Assembly (NCBI RefSeq): GCF_001682865.1
Contig: NZ_MAQX01000011.1
Location: 513,185 to 577,184 of the forward strand
DNA: 64,000 nt
From: Bacillus sp. FJAT-26390
GTDB lineage: Bacteria; Bacillota; Bacilli; Paenibacillales; Paenibacillaceae
Reading direction: 5' to 3'
A program made the position numbers and the translations under genes. Below the pieces are notes generated by a model that made no database searches, had not been told where the DNA came from, and saw only the letters and a list, made by a program, of their open reading frames with translations. Shown here one piece after another: positions 40,701 through 48,801 of this stretch. The first letter of the stretch is position 1. Every line of letters starts with the position of its first letter.

Positions 40701-41610
40701 ACATATCGGTATGGTAAAAGCCGGAGAGGCCCTGCTTCACCGCATGATCGGCCCAAGCCATAAACAACGCAATATCATTGGCATAACCTTTGCTCGCAAT
40801 GGCAATCCAGAATCGCAGAGCGAGCGCCCCTAAGAGTACAAAGACCAATATCACTTTATGCAAATGCGGCTTCTCGTCCAGCCAGCCTCGATCGCGAAAC
40901 AGCTTCTTGTATACAGCAGCGAACAGCAAGCAAAACAGCGCACCGAACAAAATGAGCGGCAATACCGATACGCCAGCCCCTGTGGCGTCAGCACCTTGTC
41001 CTGTTTCTGTTGGCACCAAGCTGAATACTTCCGCGCCCGATGGAGCCTTCGACACCTTCTCCACGCTTACATCATCAAAATAGGCTTTGCCTGTATTGAT
41101 GGCCCCATAGCCGCCAAGACTAGCGGCAAACGTAATGCTCTTTTGATCCTTGCCCGTCTTCGCATAAAAATGAACGTACGCCCATTTGCCATTCGTATCT
41201 TTTACTTCCGGGTATGTAACGGCAACTCCGTCAACGAAGAAATGCGCTCCGGTTGCATCCGGCCCGATCTGCTCCGTCTTCACATATCCAGACAGCTTAT
41301 AAGTCGTTTTAGGTTTTACGTTCACAACTTGGGTCCACCGCGAATGGTTGGCTCCCTTATTCTCTAGAACGGCGGAATACGTTCCTGTGTGCGACTCGTC
41401 GCTTGAGACCGAATAAGCCGTGACATTATCTTCTTTTAAATATGCGTCATGATTCCAATCAGCCGGCGCTCCGGCCGTTACATTTTCAAAGCTGGCGTTT
41501 TTTAAGAGATTAGTCGCAGCATGACCCATGACAGCAGGCCATAGTAGAGCTAGGAGAAGGACGATTGCCATTGAACGGAAGGATAGTTTGAACATTGCTT
41601 GATTGTTCAC
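37789..41610 (-). CDS. 1273-aa fused double GT-C glycosyltransferase with CBM and F5/8C domains
   Basis: Order of parts: signal segment (to ~31); carbohydrate-binding CBM4/9-like domain (about 33-185, LKNASFENVTAGAPADWNHD...); first GT-C membrane domain (about 230-640, ALRFWIAIASKGYANDIALFMAW..., FVDYPPGYIYILY); an F5/8C discoidin-like domain (about 720-840, IVDLGGVKQLDRINSFGGVG); and a second GT-C domain of PMT type (about 890-1270, SYFDEIYHARTAYEHLEHI, ENTHPPLGKI). Both halves use polyprenyl-linked sugars outside the membrane. Two catalytic domains in one chain is uncommon. First gene of the operon; GTG 41610 or ATG 41595. Confidence 0.85.
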   Translation of the reverse strand: MNNQAMFKLSFRSMAIVLLLALLWPAVMGHAATNLLKNASFENVTAGAPADWNHDAYLKEDNVTAYSVSSDESHTGTYSAVLENKGANHSRWTQVVNVKPKTTYKLSGYVKTEQIGPDATGAHFFVDGVAVTYPEVKDTNGKWAYVHFYAKTGKDQKSITFAASLGGYGAINTGKAYFDDVSVEKVSKAPSGAEVFSLVPTETGQGADATGAGVSVLPLILFGALFCLLFAAVYKKLFRDRGWLDEKPHLHKVILVFVLLGALALRFWIAIASKGYANDIALFMAWADHAVKQGLSGFYHTDMFVDYPPGYIYILYVLGAVKSMLALDASSNAAMLLFKLPAILADLAAAYFIFKAANKKAGYSVALGLSLLYVFNPAIIVDSAAWGQVDSIFALALVLSIYGIAENKIERASVWFAIAALIKPQAFIFMPVLLVWFVYRKAWRKIPVSAFYGFTTFILLALPFFWGNGGLAGLINLYRGTLSSYPYATLNAFNFYTLTNDNWKPITDTWLLFSFQTWGMIFILAAVALAAYFSFKKLDGDSSKRAFYVGMVLIVVVFMGVTKMHERYLFPVLLLAVFAFIQSLDRRMLMLYLGFSLTSFINITYVLDYSKVSTNVPFNGIVLLCSLANIGLLLYLLYIGYDKYVRGKVKPVSPLLEEELQQSDENVLAPFKAGAVSRLNQENNRLERKDWIWMGAVTLIYAIVALYQLGEMKGPVTVWQPAEANQSFIVDLGGVKQLDRINSFGGVGTGKFKYEFSQNGTDWDNVMEMDSSHVAVFTWTSQPAALQARYVKLTTVQSGFSMHEIAIYEQSNKIPLPIVGINDEQAKNAKRGSVPQLFDEQSLAKYDATYMNGSYFDEIYHARTAYEHLEHIVAYENTHPPLGKIIIALGIKLFGLNPFGWRVMGTLFGIAMLPLMYLFARRLFKSRLYAGLAAALFAADFMHFTQTRIATIDVYGVFFIMLMFYFMHKYYSLNFYRVKLSVTLLPLFLAGLFFGIGVASKWIVLYGGAGLAIMLAISLFERYKEYAAAKRVLRNDKAESAFSLDKLQHIVNVFPRYTIITLAVCLVFYIVIPLSIYALSYIPVLTVMDEGYTLKSLIDYQKHMFSYHSHLVSTHPFSSSWWEWPFMKRPVWYYSGDNMAPGMKSTIVAMGNPLIWWAGIFAMAATIWLSIKRRDRAMYTVWIAFLAQYVPWMLVTRLTFLYHYFAMVPFIILSLVYIFKVIEEKEPSFKRVRNIFLVVSILLFIVYYPALSGMTVPTWYVEHVLRWFPSWLF

Positions 41611-41907
41611 CTCATATTAGGTTATGTGGGGATTAATGGAATTTAAATGGAATTATTATTCTAGTTATTCAATTAGCATGACATATTAACTCTAAAGGAT
41701 AATAACCGCATGGTCAATGCAAATAACGAAAAAGATCGCTATAAATGCGGGCATCTCTCCTCATCGTCTATTCTTCAATCCTGCCTTTGAATTCCCCTAT
41801 GAAACTTTGCCTATTTACAGGAAGAAACTAGGAGGGTGCCGTGGCTGAAAAGGAACGGAAGAATACAATAATGTGGGTAACTAGATATAAGGGAGTGATG
41901 TTACGTA
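41611..41907. other. intergenic, divergent promoters expected
   Basis: 297 bp between divergent genes. A+T-rich on the left half. I found no convincing sigma-A or sigma-K promoter; CATAACCTA at the left edge matches a sigma-K -10 but is too close to the start. AGGAGGGTGCC (about 41,830) precedes a GTG whose frame is short and overlaps the next gene. Confidence 0.4.
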
Positions 41908-43041
41908 ATGGCAGATGTAGGGATTGTAATGCCTGTGTATACACAGGACAGTAAATTATTCAGGAGGGCGATACAGTCTATCCTTAGCCAGAATTATAGA
42001 AACTTTAAACTGCTCATCGTAATAGACGGAATTACGAGCAATGTTCTGCGAATCGCGCGCTACTATGCCCGCAGAGATAAGAGGGTGCGTGTCATTCCTC
42101 GGAAGCAGAATCAGGGAACCGCGACCGCGCTAAACGTTGGCTTTGAAATTTTGCAGAAGCAGCACAGAATCAAATATTTGACTTGGGTATCCAGCGATAA
42201 TTACTATTATCGCAACTTCGTAGGCACGTTAAGAAATAAATTAAAAAAATCGCCTCCAAACGTCGGGCTGGCTTACGGCTGCTTTGGCCTTATTAGAGAC
42301 GGCAGGCGACTGGACACGACAAAAACGTGGTTAATCTGGCAAAACCAGCCGAAGGAAAAATTAGTAGACTTCTACTTCATCGGCTACTCGTTTATGTATA
42401 AGAAAGAATATGCGATGCGAATAGCAGGCTGGCAGTACACCCCTGTCGAGGATTATGATTACTTTCTGCGCCTGACTGAAATTTGCGATATAGTCTATGT
42501 GCCAAAACTGCTGATGGACTTCATGCTTACAACCCCTCACAGCAATTCGATGCAAATTGAAAATAATATAGAGAAAAAGCGCAACCGCCGCTATATTATG
42601 TACCATGTCATGCATCAAGCCCGTTTGCGGAGAAATATTAGCCCTCTCATAACGGTAATCATCTATGCAGCAAATGCCTCCCCGCAATTCACGCAAAATC
42701 TAGAAACGTTATATGAATCAAATATATCAAACTATAAAGTAATCGTTTATGACGTGACGCCAGACCAAAGCATACTTCCGATTATCCAACTCAATCCTGA
42801 TTCTCGTACCCAATACTTCTCGCATCCTAACGCTTCGATTAATGATATGATCAAGGAAGGCTTTAAATCAGTGGATACCCCTTATTTCTTGCTATACCGC
42901 ACAGAAGAGCCGCTTCCCGATATTTATCATATCGATAAAATGCTTTACAGCCTTCCAATCGAAAACTATAATTTCGATGCTTCCGAAGATTCCAAGTTTT
43001 TAAAGCTGTACCATTCCGCTTCCATCCACCAGTTGGCTTAA
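41908..43041 (+). CDS. GT2 glycosyltransferase with second half-domain
   Basis: 377 residues: GT-A fold VGIVMPVYTQDSKLFRRAIQSIL, VIDGITSN, and YLTWVSSDNYYYRNFV where SSDN replaces the usual DxD; YTPVEDYDYFLRL is the GT2 acceptor motif. From ~235 a second Rossmann-like half (ITVIIYAANASPQFTQNLE) resembles a degenerate GT2 domain. RBS GGGAGTGATGTTACGTA. Strong terminator follows. Acceptor and sugar unknown. Confidence 0.82.
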   Translation: MADVGIVMPVYTQDSKLFRRAIQSILSQNYRNFKLLIVIDGITSNVLRIARYYARRDKRVRVIPRKQNQGTATALNVGFEILQKQHRIKYLTWVSSDNYYYRNFVGTLRNKLKKSPPNVGLAYGCFGLIRDGRRLDTTKTWLIWQNQPKEKLVDFYFIGYSFMYKKEYAMRIAGWQYTPVEDYDYFLRLTEICDIVYVPKLLMDFMLTTPHSNSMQIENNIEKKRNRRYIMYHVMHQARLRRNISPLITVIIYAANASPQFTQNLETLYESNISNYKVIVYDVTPDQSILPIIQLNPDSRTQYFSHPNASINDMIKEGFKSVDTPYFLLYRTEEPLPDIYHIDKMLYSLPIENYNFDASEDSKFLKLYHSASIHQLA

Positions 43042-43049
43042 AAGGATTT

Positions 43050-43086
43050 AACAGCCGAGCAGCATTACAATTGCTGCTCGGCTGTT
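43050..43086 (+). terminator. terminator of the GT2 gene
   Basis: AACAGCCGAGCAGC / GCTGCTCGGCTGTT, 14-bp perfect stem, followed by TTTTATTT on the plus strand. Confidence 0.92.
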
Positions 43087-43106
43087 TTTTATTTCGGCAA
43101 TCCATA

Positions 43107-43156
43107 AGCCAGGGGCTGCATGCAAGATTCATAACCTTGCAAGGCAGCCCCTGGCT
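43107..43156. terminator. hairpin between convergent genes
   Basis: AGCCAGGGGCTGC / GCAGCCCCTGGCT, 13-bp stem with an inner GCAAG/CTTGC helix. Neither side has a strong T tract; placed 7 bp past the stop of the minus-strand gene, so probably its terminator. Confidence 0.5.
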
Positions 43157-43163
43157 GTTTAAG

Positions 43164-44234
43164 TTATGCGGTTGCGAGAGCCGGGCTTGCAACCGGCGGG
43201 TAGCTTCCCATAAAATCTCCTAATATCCGTTGCTTCAAATAAGGATCGTAAATGATTTCTCCAAACAAAGAGTATTGGCCTTCATGATTGGTCCAAACGT
43301 CAAGCGCCACATTGTTCTGTATTTCCTGCGCAAAGAAGAAAGCGGTATTGGCATTATGGCTATGATTGATATAGACCGGGTGCGGAATGATCTCGTGCGG
43401 AAGCTGGATCGCTCCCGTCCAAATGCCAGTCTCGGAAGGCTGGAAAATATTATGCCTTATCCCTTTCAAATAATCGCTAACCTTGTAGATTAAGCAATTG
43501 AAGGAGCTGGAAAAATTAAAGTATTTGGCGAGCACGTCGGAAACGGAGTTGTAGATGTAGCCGTTTTGGCAGATTAATACTTTGGTTTCGGGTCTTGGCC
43601 TGTAATTGTAAAGCATGTCGATATACGCTTTATGATACATGTCATCGCTATAAAGATGAAGCTCATACCAGTACTTATAGCCATTCAACTGGCTAATAAC
43701 CGCGTTTTCATATTCGCTGGCAGATATAAACGTAATATTCGAAGGCAAAGGAGGATAGTTGCGGAGCGCTTGATCGATGTACATCCTTGAGCTGTCATGA
43801 TAAACAATGTAAGCAAGATAATGCGGATTGGTCTGGTTTTGCAGGCTTTTTAACGTAAAGTTCATGAAAATAGCTACTCTTTTATTAATCCATTCTTCTG
43901 TAAACTGCGTGTTCGCTTCAGGAAGCGTGACATCCGAGATAGAGGAAGGCAGCGTCTCCCGTACATTCAGATTATTAAAAGGGATATATACAATGACTCG
44001 CGTATTGCCTTCATGCGGCCGTTCCTCGCGAACGGAAGCACGCGCCCTTTTTCGTCTCAGCAGCCCTTTTCTTCTCCCTTTTTTTCTAAGCTTTAATGCT
44101 CTTGGCTTTGCTGTTCGTTTTCTGACGACCTTCGCTTTCCTTTTCCCTGATGCTCGCTTTAGCACCTTGCCCTTGCGTTTTGCCGCTGCCTTGGGCTTTG
44201 TCGCTGCCTTGCGTTTTACTGTCTTTTTCTTCAA
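43164..44234 (-). CDS. rhamnosyltransferase-like protein with Lys/Arg-rich N-terminal tail
   Basis: TTG start after AAAGGAGCGGG. Residues 1-70 are histone-like (KKKTVKRKAATKPKAAAKRK...); from ~75 there is a putative rhamnosyltransferase domain (RVIVYIPFNNLNVRETLPS, FMNFTLKSLQNQTNPHYLAYIVYHD, LHLYSDDMYHKAYIDML with SDDM as likely metal site). Fifty bp downstream of capF, likely one operon. The basic tail may hold the enzyme on an anionic spore or wall surface. Tail function is inferred. Confidence 0.75.
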   Translation of the reverse strand: MKKKTVKRKAATKPKAAAKRKGKVLKRASGKRKAKVVRKRTAKPRALKLRKKGRRKGLLRRKRARASVREERPHEGNTRVIVYIPFNNLNVRETLPSSISDVTLPEANTQFTEEWINKRVAIFMNFTLKSLQNQTNPHYLAYIVYHDSSRMYIDQALRNYPPLPSNITFISASEYENAVISQLNGYKYWYELHLYSDDMYHKAYIDMLYNYRPRPETKVLICQNGYIYNSVSDVLAKYFNFSSSFNCLIYKVSDYLKGIRHNIFQPSETGIWTGAIQLPHEIIPHPVYINHSHNANTAFFFAQEIQNNVALDVWTNHEGQYSLFGEIIYDPYLKQRILGDFMGSYPPVASPALATA

Positions 44235-44287
44235 TAGAAACCCGCTCCTTTTAATGGTTTAGGTGGTCTTATCCCATCCTTTACCGG

Positions 44288-45397
44288 CTACACTTGACTT
44301 GGGTACGTATCAGGACGGCTCGCGTCAAAGATTTCGTTCGCCCAAAACAATACGATTAAATCGTCTTCGGAAATATTTTCGATGGCATGCGTATACCCCG
44401 GCGGAATGTCCAAAATCGTTATTTTCTCATCCGATAACGTGTAAGTGAACGATTCGTCCTCAAATATATGCCTAAATTTAACGAGCGCCTTTCCTTTTAT
44501 AACGCAAAATTTTTCAACCTTCGTATTGTGGTAGTGATTCCCTCTCTCTACTCCCTTCACTGTCGTAGATACAAACAATTGGCCCGCATGCTTCGATTTA
44601 ATCGCTTCAAACAAGCTTCCTCTATGATCGTTGAAGGTTTGGATGGGATAGGCAAAGTCTTGACGGTCCAGGTGGGACAAATAAGTCGAGTACAAATATT
44701 TCGTGAAGGGATCGGATAGCGTTGGAAGAATCGAGGTTGATCGGATTTTTTTGAATTCCATTAATTGATTTGCCAGTCCCCCCAATGTGACGGAGTATGT
44801 TGGCTCAATAGAGTAATAATGCCCATCGCTATGTTCGGACTGCGCCAATACAGCTAGCAGCCTTTTTACCACATCATCAATATAGGCGAGCTCCAGCTGT
44901 TGGTCCGGATCCGATATCGTTATCTCTAAATCTCTTGAAATATTGTGGCAGAAGGTCGCTACAACTGAATTGTAATGCGGCTTGCACCACTTCCCAAATA
45001 GGTTCGGCAATCGAAAAATATAAACATCGGCCGCTGTCTCGCTTCCAAACTGGATCAGTGCTTCCTCAGCCGCTTTTTTGCTCCTTCCATAATCATTATC
45101 CGATAAGGCGTGTATGGTCGATGCGAATATTATTTTTGGTTTTTTATTGTTTTGCTTGAGCCCTTTAATAATTTGCTCCGTCAGCTCAACATTGCCCTGA
45201 AAATCCTCTGGACGGACCGGACGATTAATGCCGGCCAAATGATAGATCACATCCGCGTTTGCTAGATAGGTGTCCAGCTCCTCTGCGCTGCTGCTTCTGT
45301 TGAATAAGAAAACATTCGCAGAATCTAGCTTCCCAAGCCCTTCCAACAAGTTTTTTCCAACAAACCCGTTTGAGCCTGTTATTAAAATATTTGTCAT
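44288..45397 (-). CDS. capF: UDP-2-acetamido-2,6-dideoxy-hexos-4-ulose reductase, CapF/WbjC
   Basis: 369 residues: N-terminal SDR domain (ILITGSNGFVGKNLLEGL; DYGRSKKAAEEAL with YxxxK) and C-terminal cupin (SLFEAIKSKHAGQLFVSTTVKGVERGNHYHNTKVEKF with metal HxH, then IPPGYTHAIENIS). This fusion is diagnostic of CapF/WbjC, which converts the CapE product to UDP-2-acetamido-2,6-dideoxy-L-talose, the precursor of UDP-L-FucNAc. It is divergent from capG and capE. Confidence 0.93.
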   Translation of the reverse strand: MTNILITGSNGFVGKNLLEGLGKLDSANVFLFNRSSSAEELDTYLANADVIYHLAGINRPVRPEDFQGNVELTEQIIKGLKQNNKKPKIIFASTIHALSDNDYGRSKKAAEEALIQFGSETAADVYIFRLPNLFGKWCKPHYNSVVATFCHNISRDLEITISDPDQQLELAYIDDVVKRLLAVLAQSEHSDGHYYSIEPTYSVTLGGLANQLMEFKKIRSTSILPTLSDPFTKYLYSTYLSHLDRQDFAYPIQTFNDHRGSLFEAIKSKHAGQLFVSTTVKGVERGNHYHNTKVEKFCVIKGKALVKFRHIFEDESFTYTLSDEKITILDIPPGYTHAIENISEDDLIVLFWANEIFDASRPDTYPSQV

Positions 45398-45729
45398 GAC
45401 ATTCCCCTCTCCGACATGTTTGACTCCTAAATATCTCTCTCTAGTATATGTCGTTCCTTCAACAATGCGATTCGCTATGAAAAATTAGGGCTTTAACCTC
45501 CTAGTCTATGAACTAAATCTCGTAGACATAGATGAATGACCGAAACCGTTGTTATATCTAAGGAATACGATAGAGTAATATTTCCATGCCGACATTGTCT
45601 TGAAGCATGCCCGCAGCAGCCGACCAGGAGGTGATACTTATCGTAAGGAAACAAAATGGTTCAGCTGCAGAGAGATCAGAGAAAAGGGAATGGAACGAAC
45701 CATTACAATCTACCCGGAGGCGGTAATTA
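45398..45729. other. divergent intergenic region of the cap genes
   Basis: 332 bp without a clear gene between capF (minus) and capG (plus). On the minus strand GC-N16-CATATACTA (-10 at 45442-45450) is a partial sigma-K-like promoter for capF. An AGGAGGTGATAC site at about 45,629 has no good start codon behind it. No hairpin terminator seen. Confidence 0.4.
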
Positions 45730-46857
45730 GTGAACAAATTGAAAGTAATGACGATCCTAGGGACCAGGCCGGAGATCATTCGATTGGCGTCCGTCATTAG
45801 AGCATGTGACCAATATTTTGATCATGTGTTTGTCCATACCGGACAAAACTGGGATCCTCAGCTCAATGATATTTTCTTTGAAGATTTAAAGCTCAGAAAA
45901 CCCGATCATTATTTGAATGTTGTCGGCAAAAGCTTGGGCGAGACGATTGGCAATGTCATTTCCCGAGCCTACGATTTAATGGAAGCCGTGCGGCCGGATG
46001 CCGTCTTGCTGCTAGGCGACACGAACAGTGCCTTAAGCGCGATTGCGGCAAAACGATTGAAAATTCCCATTTTCCATATGGAAGCAGGCAACCGTTGTTT
46101 TGATCAAAATGTGCCTGAGGAGACCAACCGGAAAATCGTCGACCACATCAGCGATATCAACCTGCCCTATACCGAGCACAGCAGACGGTATTTGCTGGAC
46201 GAAGGTGTTCGCAAAGAGCATATTTTCGTAACGGGCTCGCCGCTTCCTGAGGTGTTCCTGCAATTTCAAAATGAGATTAACAAGAGTCATATATTAACTA
46301 AGCTGGGATTAGAGCAGAAGAAATATATTTTGTTAAGCGCGCATCGCGAAGAAAATTTAGATATCGACAATCGCTTTGCCTCATTAATAAAAGGGATTAA
46401 CCAAGTCGCAGAAATTTTGCAATTCCCCATCATCTACTCCGCCCACCCAAGATCGCTTAAGAAGCTCCAGCAAAAACAAATGCCGCTCCATCCTCTCGTC
46501 AAAGTTCATAAGCCTTTTGGTTTTTTGGATTATAACCACTTGCAGCAGCATGCTTACTGCGTGCTCTCCGACAGCGGAACCTTAAGCGAGGAGTCCTCGA
46601 TTCTAAACTTCCCTGGCGTATTGATTCGAACAAGTACGGAAAGGCCTGAGGTGCTCGATAAAGGCACGATCGTGATCGGCGGCGTGTCGGGAGATGAGAT
46701 TTTGCAATCCATTCAGCTGGCAGTCGGCATTCAATCCAATAATCAGTCGAATATCCCAATCCCGCCAGATTATCAGGATACGAATGTTTCCATTAAGGTG
46801 GTCAAAATTATTCAGAGCTATACCAAAATTGTGAATAGATCCATTTGGAATAAATAG
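45730..46857 (+). CDS. capG: UDP-sugar 2-epimerase, CapG/WecB family
   Basis: GTG start after GGAGGCGG. 375 residues with VMTILGTRPEIIRLASVI, FVHTGQNWDPQLNDIFFEDL, LLLGDTNSALSAIAAKR, SAHREENLD and VLSDSGTLSEESSIL, the signatures of nonhydrolysing UDP-GlcNAc 2-epimerases. With CapE and CapF adjacent it is most likely the CapG step, UDP-L-talose derivative to UDP-N-acetyl-L-fucosamine; a ManNAc role is the alternative. Confidence 0.92.
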   Translation: MNKLKVMTILGTRPEIIRLASVIRACDQYFDHVFVHTGQNWDPQLNDIFFEDLKLRKPDHYLNVVGKSLGETIGNVISRAYDLMEAVRPDAVLLLGDTNSALSAIAAKRLKIPIFHMEAGNRCFDQNVPEETNRKIVDHISDINLPYTEHSRRYLLDEGVRKEHIFVTGSPLPEVFLQFQNEINKSHILTKLGLEQKKYILLSAHREENLDIDNRFASLIKGINQVAEILQFPIIYSAHPRSLKKLQQKQMPLHPLVKVHKPFGFLDYNHLQQHAYCVLSDSGTLSEESSILNFPGVLIRTSTERPEVLDKGTIVIGGVSGDEILQSIQLAVGIQSNNQSNIPIPPDYQDTNVSIKVVKIIQSYTKIVNRSIWNK

Positions 46858-46924
46858 AGCTGCCATTGGACGCAGCCGCAGACCAGTAAATGAATTTAGG
46901 ATAAGTTACCAGGGAGGGCTATAC

Positions 46925-47908
46925 ATGTTTAAGGATAAAATCGTATTAATTACGGGCGGCACAGGCTCGTGGGGGCAAGAATTAACGAGAAACCTATTGG
47001 AAACCAATCCAAAGGAAATCAGAATTTTTTCCCGCAATGAATTTACGCAGGTTGATTTGAAAAGAAAATTTAACGATCCAAAGCTGACATTTATAATTGG
47101 TGACGTTCGTGATTTCGATGCGGTATATGAAGCGTGCCAAAACGTTGACTTTGTGTTCCACCTCGCTGCCTTAAAGCATGTTCCCATTTGCGAATACCAA
47201 CCGACTGAGGCGCTGAAAACGAACGTTCTCGGCACGCAAAACATTATAAAAGCCAGCATCATGCAGGGAGTTGAGAAGGTTATCGACGTCTCAACGGACA
47301 AAGCAGTCGATCCTATTAACTTCTATGGCATGACAAAGGCGATTGGCGAGAAGCTCATTATTAAAGCCAATGACATGAGCGAGAAAACACGCTTCGTTTG
47401 TATCCGCGGCGGTAATGTGCTTGGAACAAACGGAAGTGTTGTCCCTTTATTTAAGCAGCAGATTGTGGAAGGCAAAGAAATAACGTTAACCGACGTTGAT
47501 ATGACCCGTTTCTTCCTTACCGTTCCAGAGGCCATCCAGTTGTTATTGAAAGCAACGGCAGTGGCCATCGGCGGCGAGACCTTCGTTATGAAGATGCCCG
47601 CTTGCAAAATTATCGATTTGATCCAAGTGTTGAAAAACATCTTTGGCGGAGCTCATTCGCCGATTAAGGATATCGGCATTCGTCCTGGAGAGAAGCTTCA
47701 TGAAGTGTTGATTTCCTTATCGGAATCACCTAACTCCTATAAATACGATGAGCAATATTTTGTCATTCTGCCCTCGCACCCAACCGAGCTTCTGCTCTCG
47801 CACTACAATCACCTGCCTAAAGTAACCTTCCCGTATTTCCAATCCGATCAAGATTTGATGACCAATCAAGAGATTGAGCTTCTGCTTAAAAAAGGAAAAT
47901 TCATTTAA
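46925..47908 (+). CDS. capE: UDP-GlcNAc 4,6-dehydratase/5-epimerase, CapE
   Basis: 327 residues: Rossmann motif IVLITGGTGSWGQELTRNLL, FHLAALKHVPICE, VSTDKAVDPINFYGMTKAIGEKL (catalytic MT-K pattern) and PLFKQQIVEGKEITLTDVDMTRFF. This matches CapE/FlaA1-type inverting 4,6-dehydratases that start UDP-L-FucNAc synthesis from UDP-GlcNAc. Sixty-seven bp after capG, same strand, RBS GGGAGGG. Confidence 0.92.
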   Translation: MFKDKIVLITGGTGSWGQELTRNLLETNPKEIRIFSRNEFTQVDLKRKFNDPKLTFIIGDVRDFDAVYEACQNVDFVFHLAALKHVPICEYQPTEALKTNVLGTQNIIKASIMQGVEKVIDVSTDKAVDPINFYGMTKAIGEKLIIKANDMSEKTRFVCIRGGNVLGTNGSVVPLFKQQIVEGKEITLTDVDMTRFFLTVPEAIQLLLKATAVAIGGETFVMKMPACKIIDLIQVLKNIFGGAHSPIKDIGIRPGEKLHEVLISLSESPNSYKYDEQYFVILPSHPTELLLSHYNHLPKVTFPYFQSDQDLMTNQEIELLLKKGKFI

Positions 47909-47970
47909 ATCCATTGAAGAAATAAGGAGGAGCTTCCCTTTACGAACAAACCTAGGTGGTGTGTGTGACA

Positions 47971-48696
47971 ATGAAGAAGAAAAGGAAGGTAGCAGCTGAT
48001 ACGGGCGTTACGATTGTTACTTGTACGAACAAACTCCCGTATATGTACAATATTTTCAATAACTATGATCGGCAGATCTTAGATAATAAGGAGCTAATCG
48101 TTATTTTAAATAACGATCAGCTCGACTTAGCCGACTGGCAAGAGCGTTCGCTGCTGTATCCGAACATTTCCATTTATAAACTCCCCGAGTTTATAAGCTT
48201 AGGCGAATGCTTGAATTTTGCGGCTGAGCATAGCAAATATGATGTAATCGCAAAGTTTGATGATGATGACTTCTATTCAAGGTTTTATTTAAGCTCCGCT
48301 TTGAAGGCATTAAATACGACTAGAGCCGATATCATTGGAAAATGCACCTATCACACGTACTTGGAGGAAGACAGAACCTTAGCCTTGCGTTTTCCTAACC
48401 GTGAAAATGCTTATACCAAACATGTGGCGGGCGCAACGCTGCTGTTCCGCAAAAAAGTATTTCATCGCGTTCGCTTTCAGCCTATTTCGCTCGGTGAAGA
48501 CGTCGCTTTCTTACGTGACAGCATTCATGCCGGGTTCAAAATCTATGCGACGAACCGGTATAACTATGTTTGCAATCGCAGAGCCGACCCGCTCTTGCAC
48601 ACTTGGCATCCATCCAAAGAATATTTTCTGAACAATGGCATCTTTATCACGCATACCGACGATTATCGCAGATATGCCGTCAATGAAAGTTATTAA
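47971..48696 (+). CDS. small GT2-like glycosyltransferase (DDDD family member 1)
   Basis: ATG 47971 after AGGTGG; basic start KKKRKV. ~241 residues with VTIVTCTNKLPYMYNIFNNYDRQ, LGECLNFAAEHSKYDVIAKFDDDDFYSRFY (metal DDDD) and HVAGATLLFRKKVFHRVRF. Three paralogues lie at 53.8, 55.5 and 56.3 kb. The shared frame is a short one-domain transferase without membrane helices. Follows capE and is probably in the same transcript, so it may transfer FucNAc. Confidence 0.8.
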   Translation: MKKKRKVAADTGVTIVTCTNKLPYMYNIFNNYDRQILDNKELIVILNNDQLDLADWQERSLLYPNISIYKLPEFISLGECLNFAAEHSKYDVIAKFDDDDFYSRFYLSSALKALNTTRADIIGKCTYHTYLEEDRTLALRFPNRENAYTKHVAGATLLFRKKVFHRVRFQPISLGEDVAFLRDSIHAGFKIYATNRYNYVCNRRADPLLHTWHPSKEYFLNNGIFITHTDDYRRYAVNESY

Positions 48697-48708
48697 CCGA
48701 TATCAAGA

Positions 48709-48740
48709 AAAATAAGGATGGCGATGGCCATCCTTATTTT
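48709..48740. terminator. bidirectional terminator
   Basis: AAAATAAGGATGG / CCATCCTTATTTT, 13-bp stem with T tracts in both directions; ends the cap-GT transcript and the dehydrogenase gene on the other strand. Confidence 0.85.
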
Positions 48741-48801
48741 CGTGTAAAAAAACAAAAACGAACGACCCGGCTGCCTTCAGCTCGTGTCGCTCGCCATTCC
48801 T

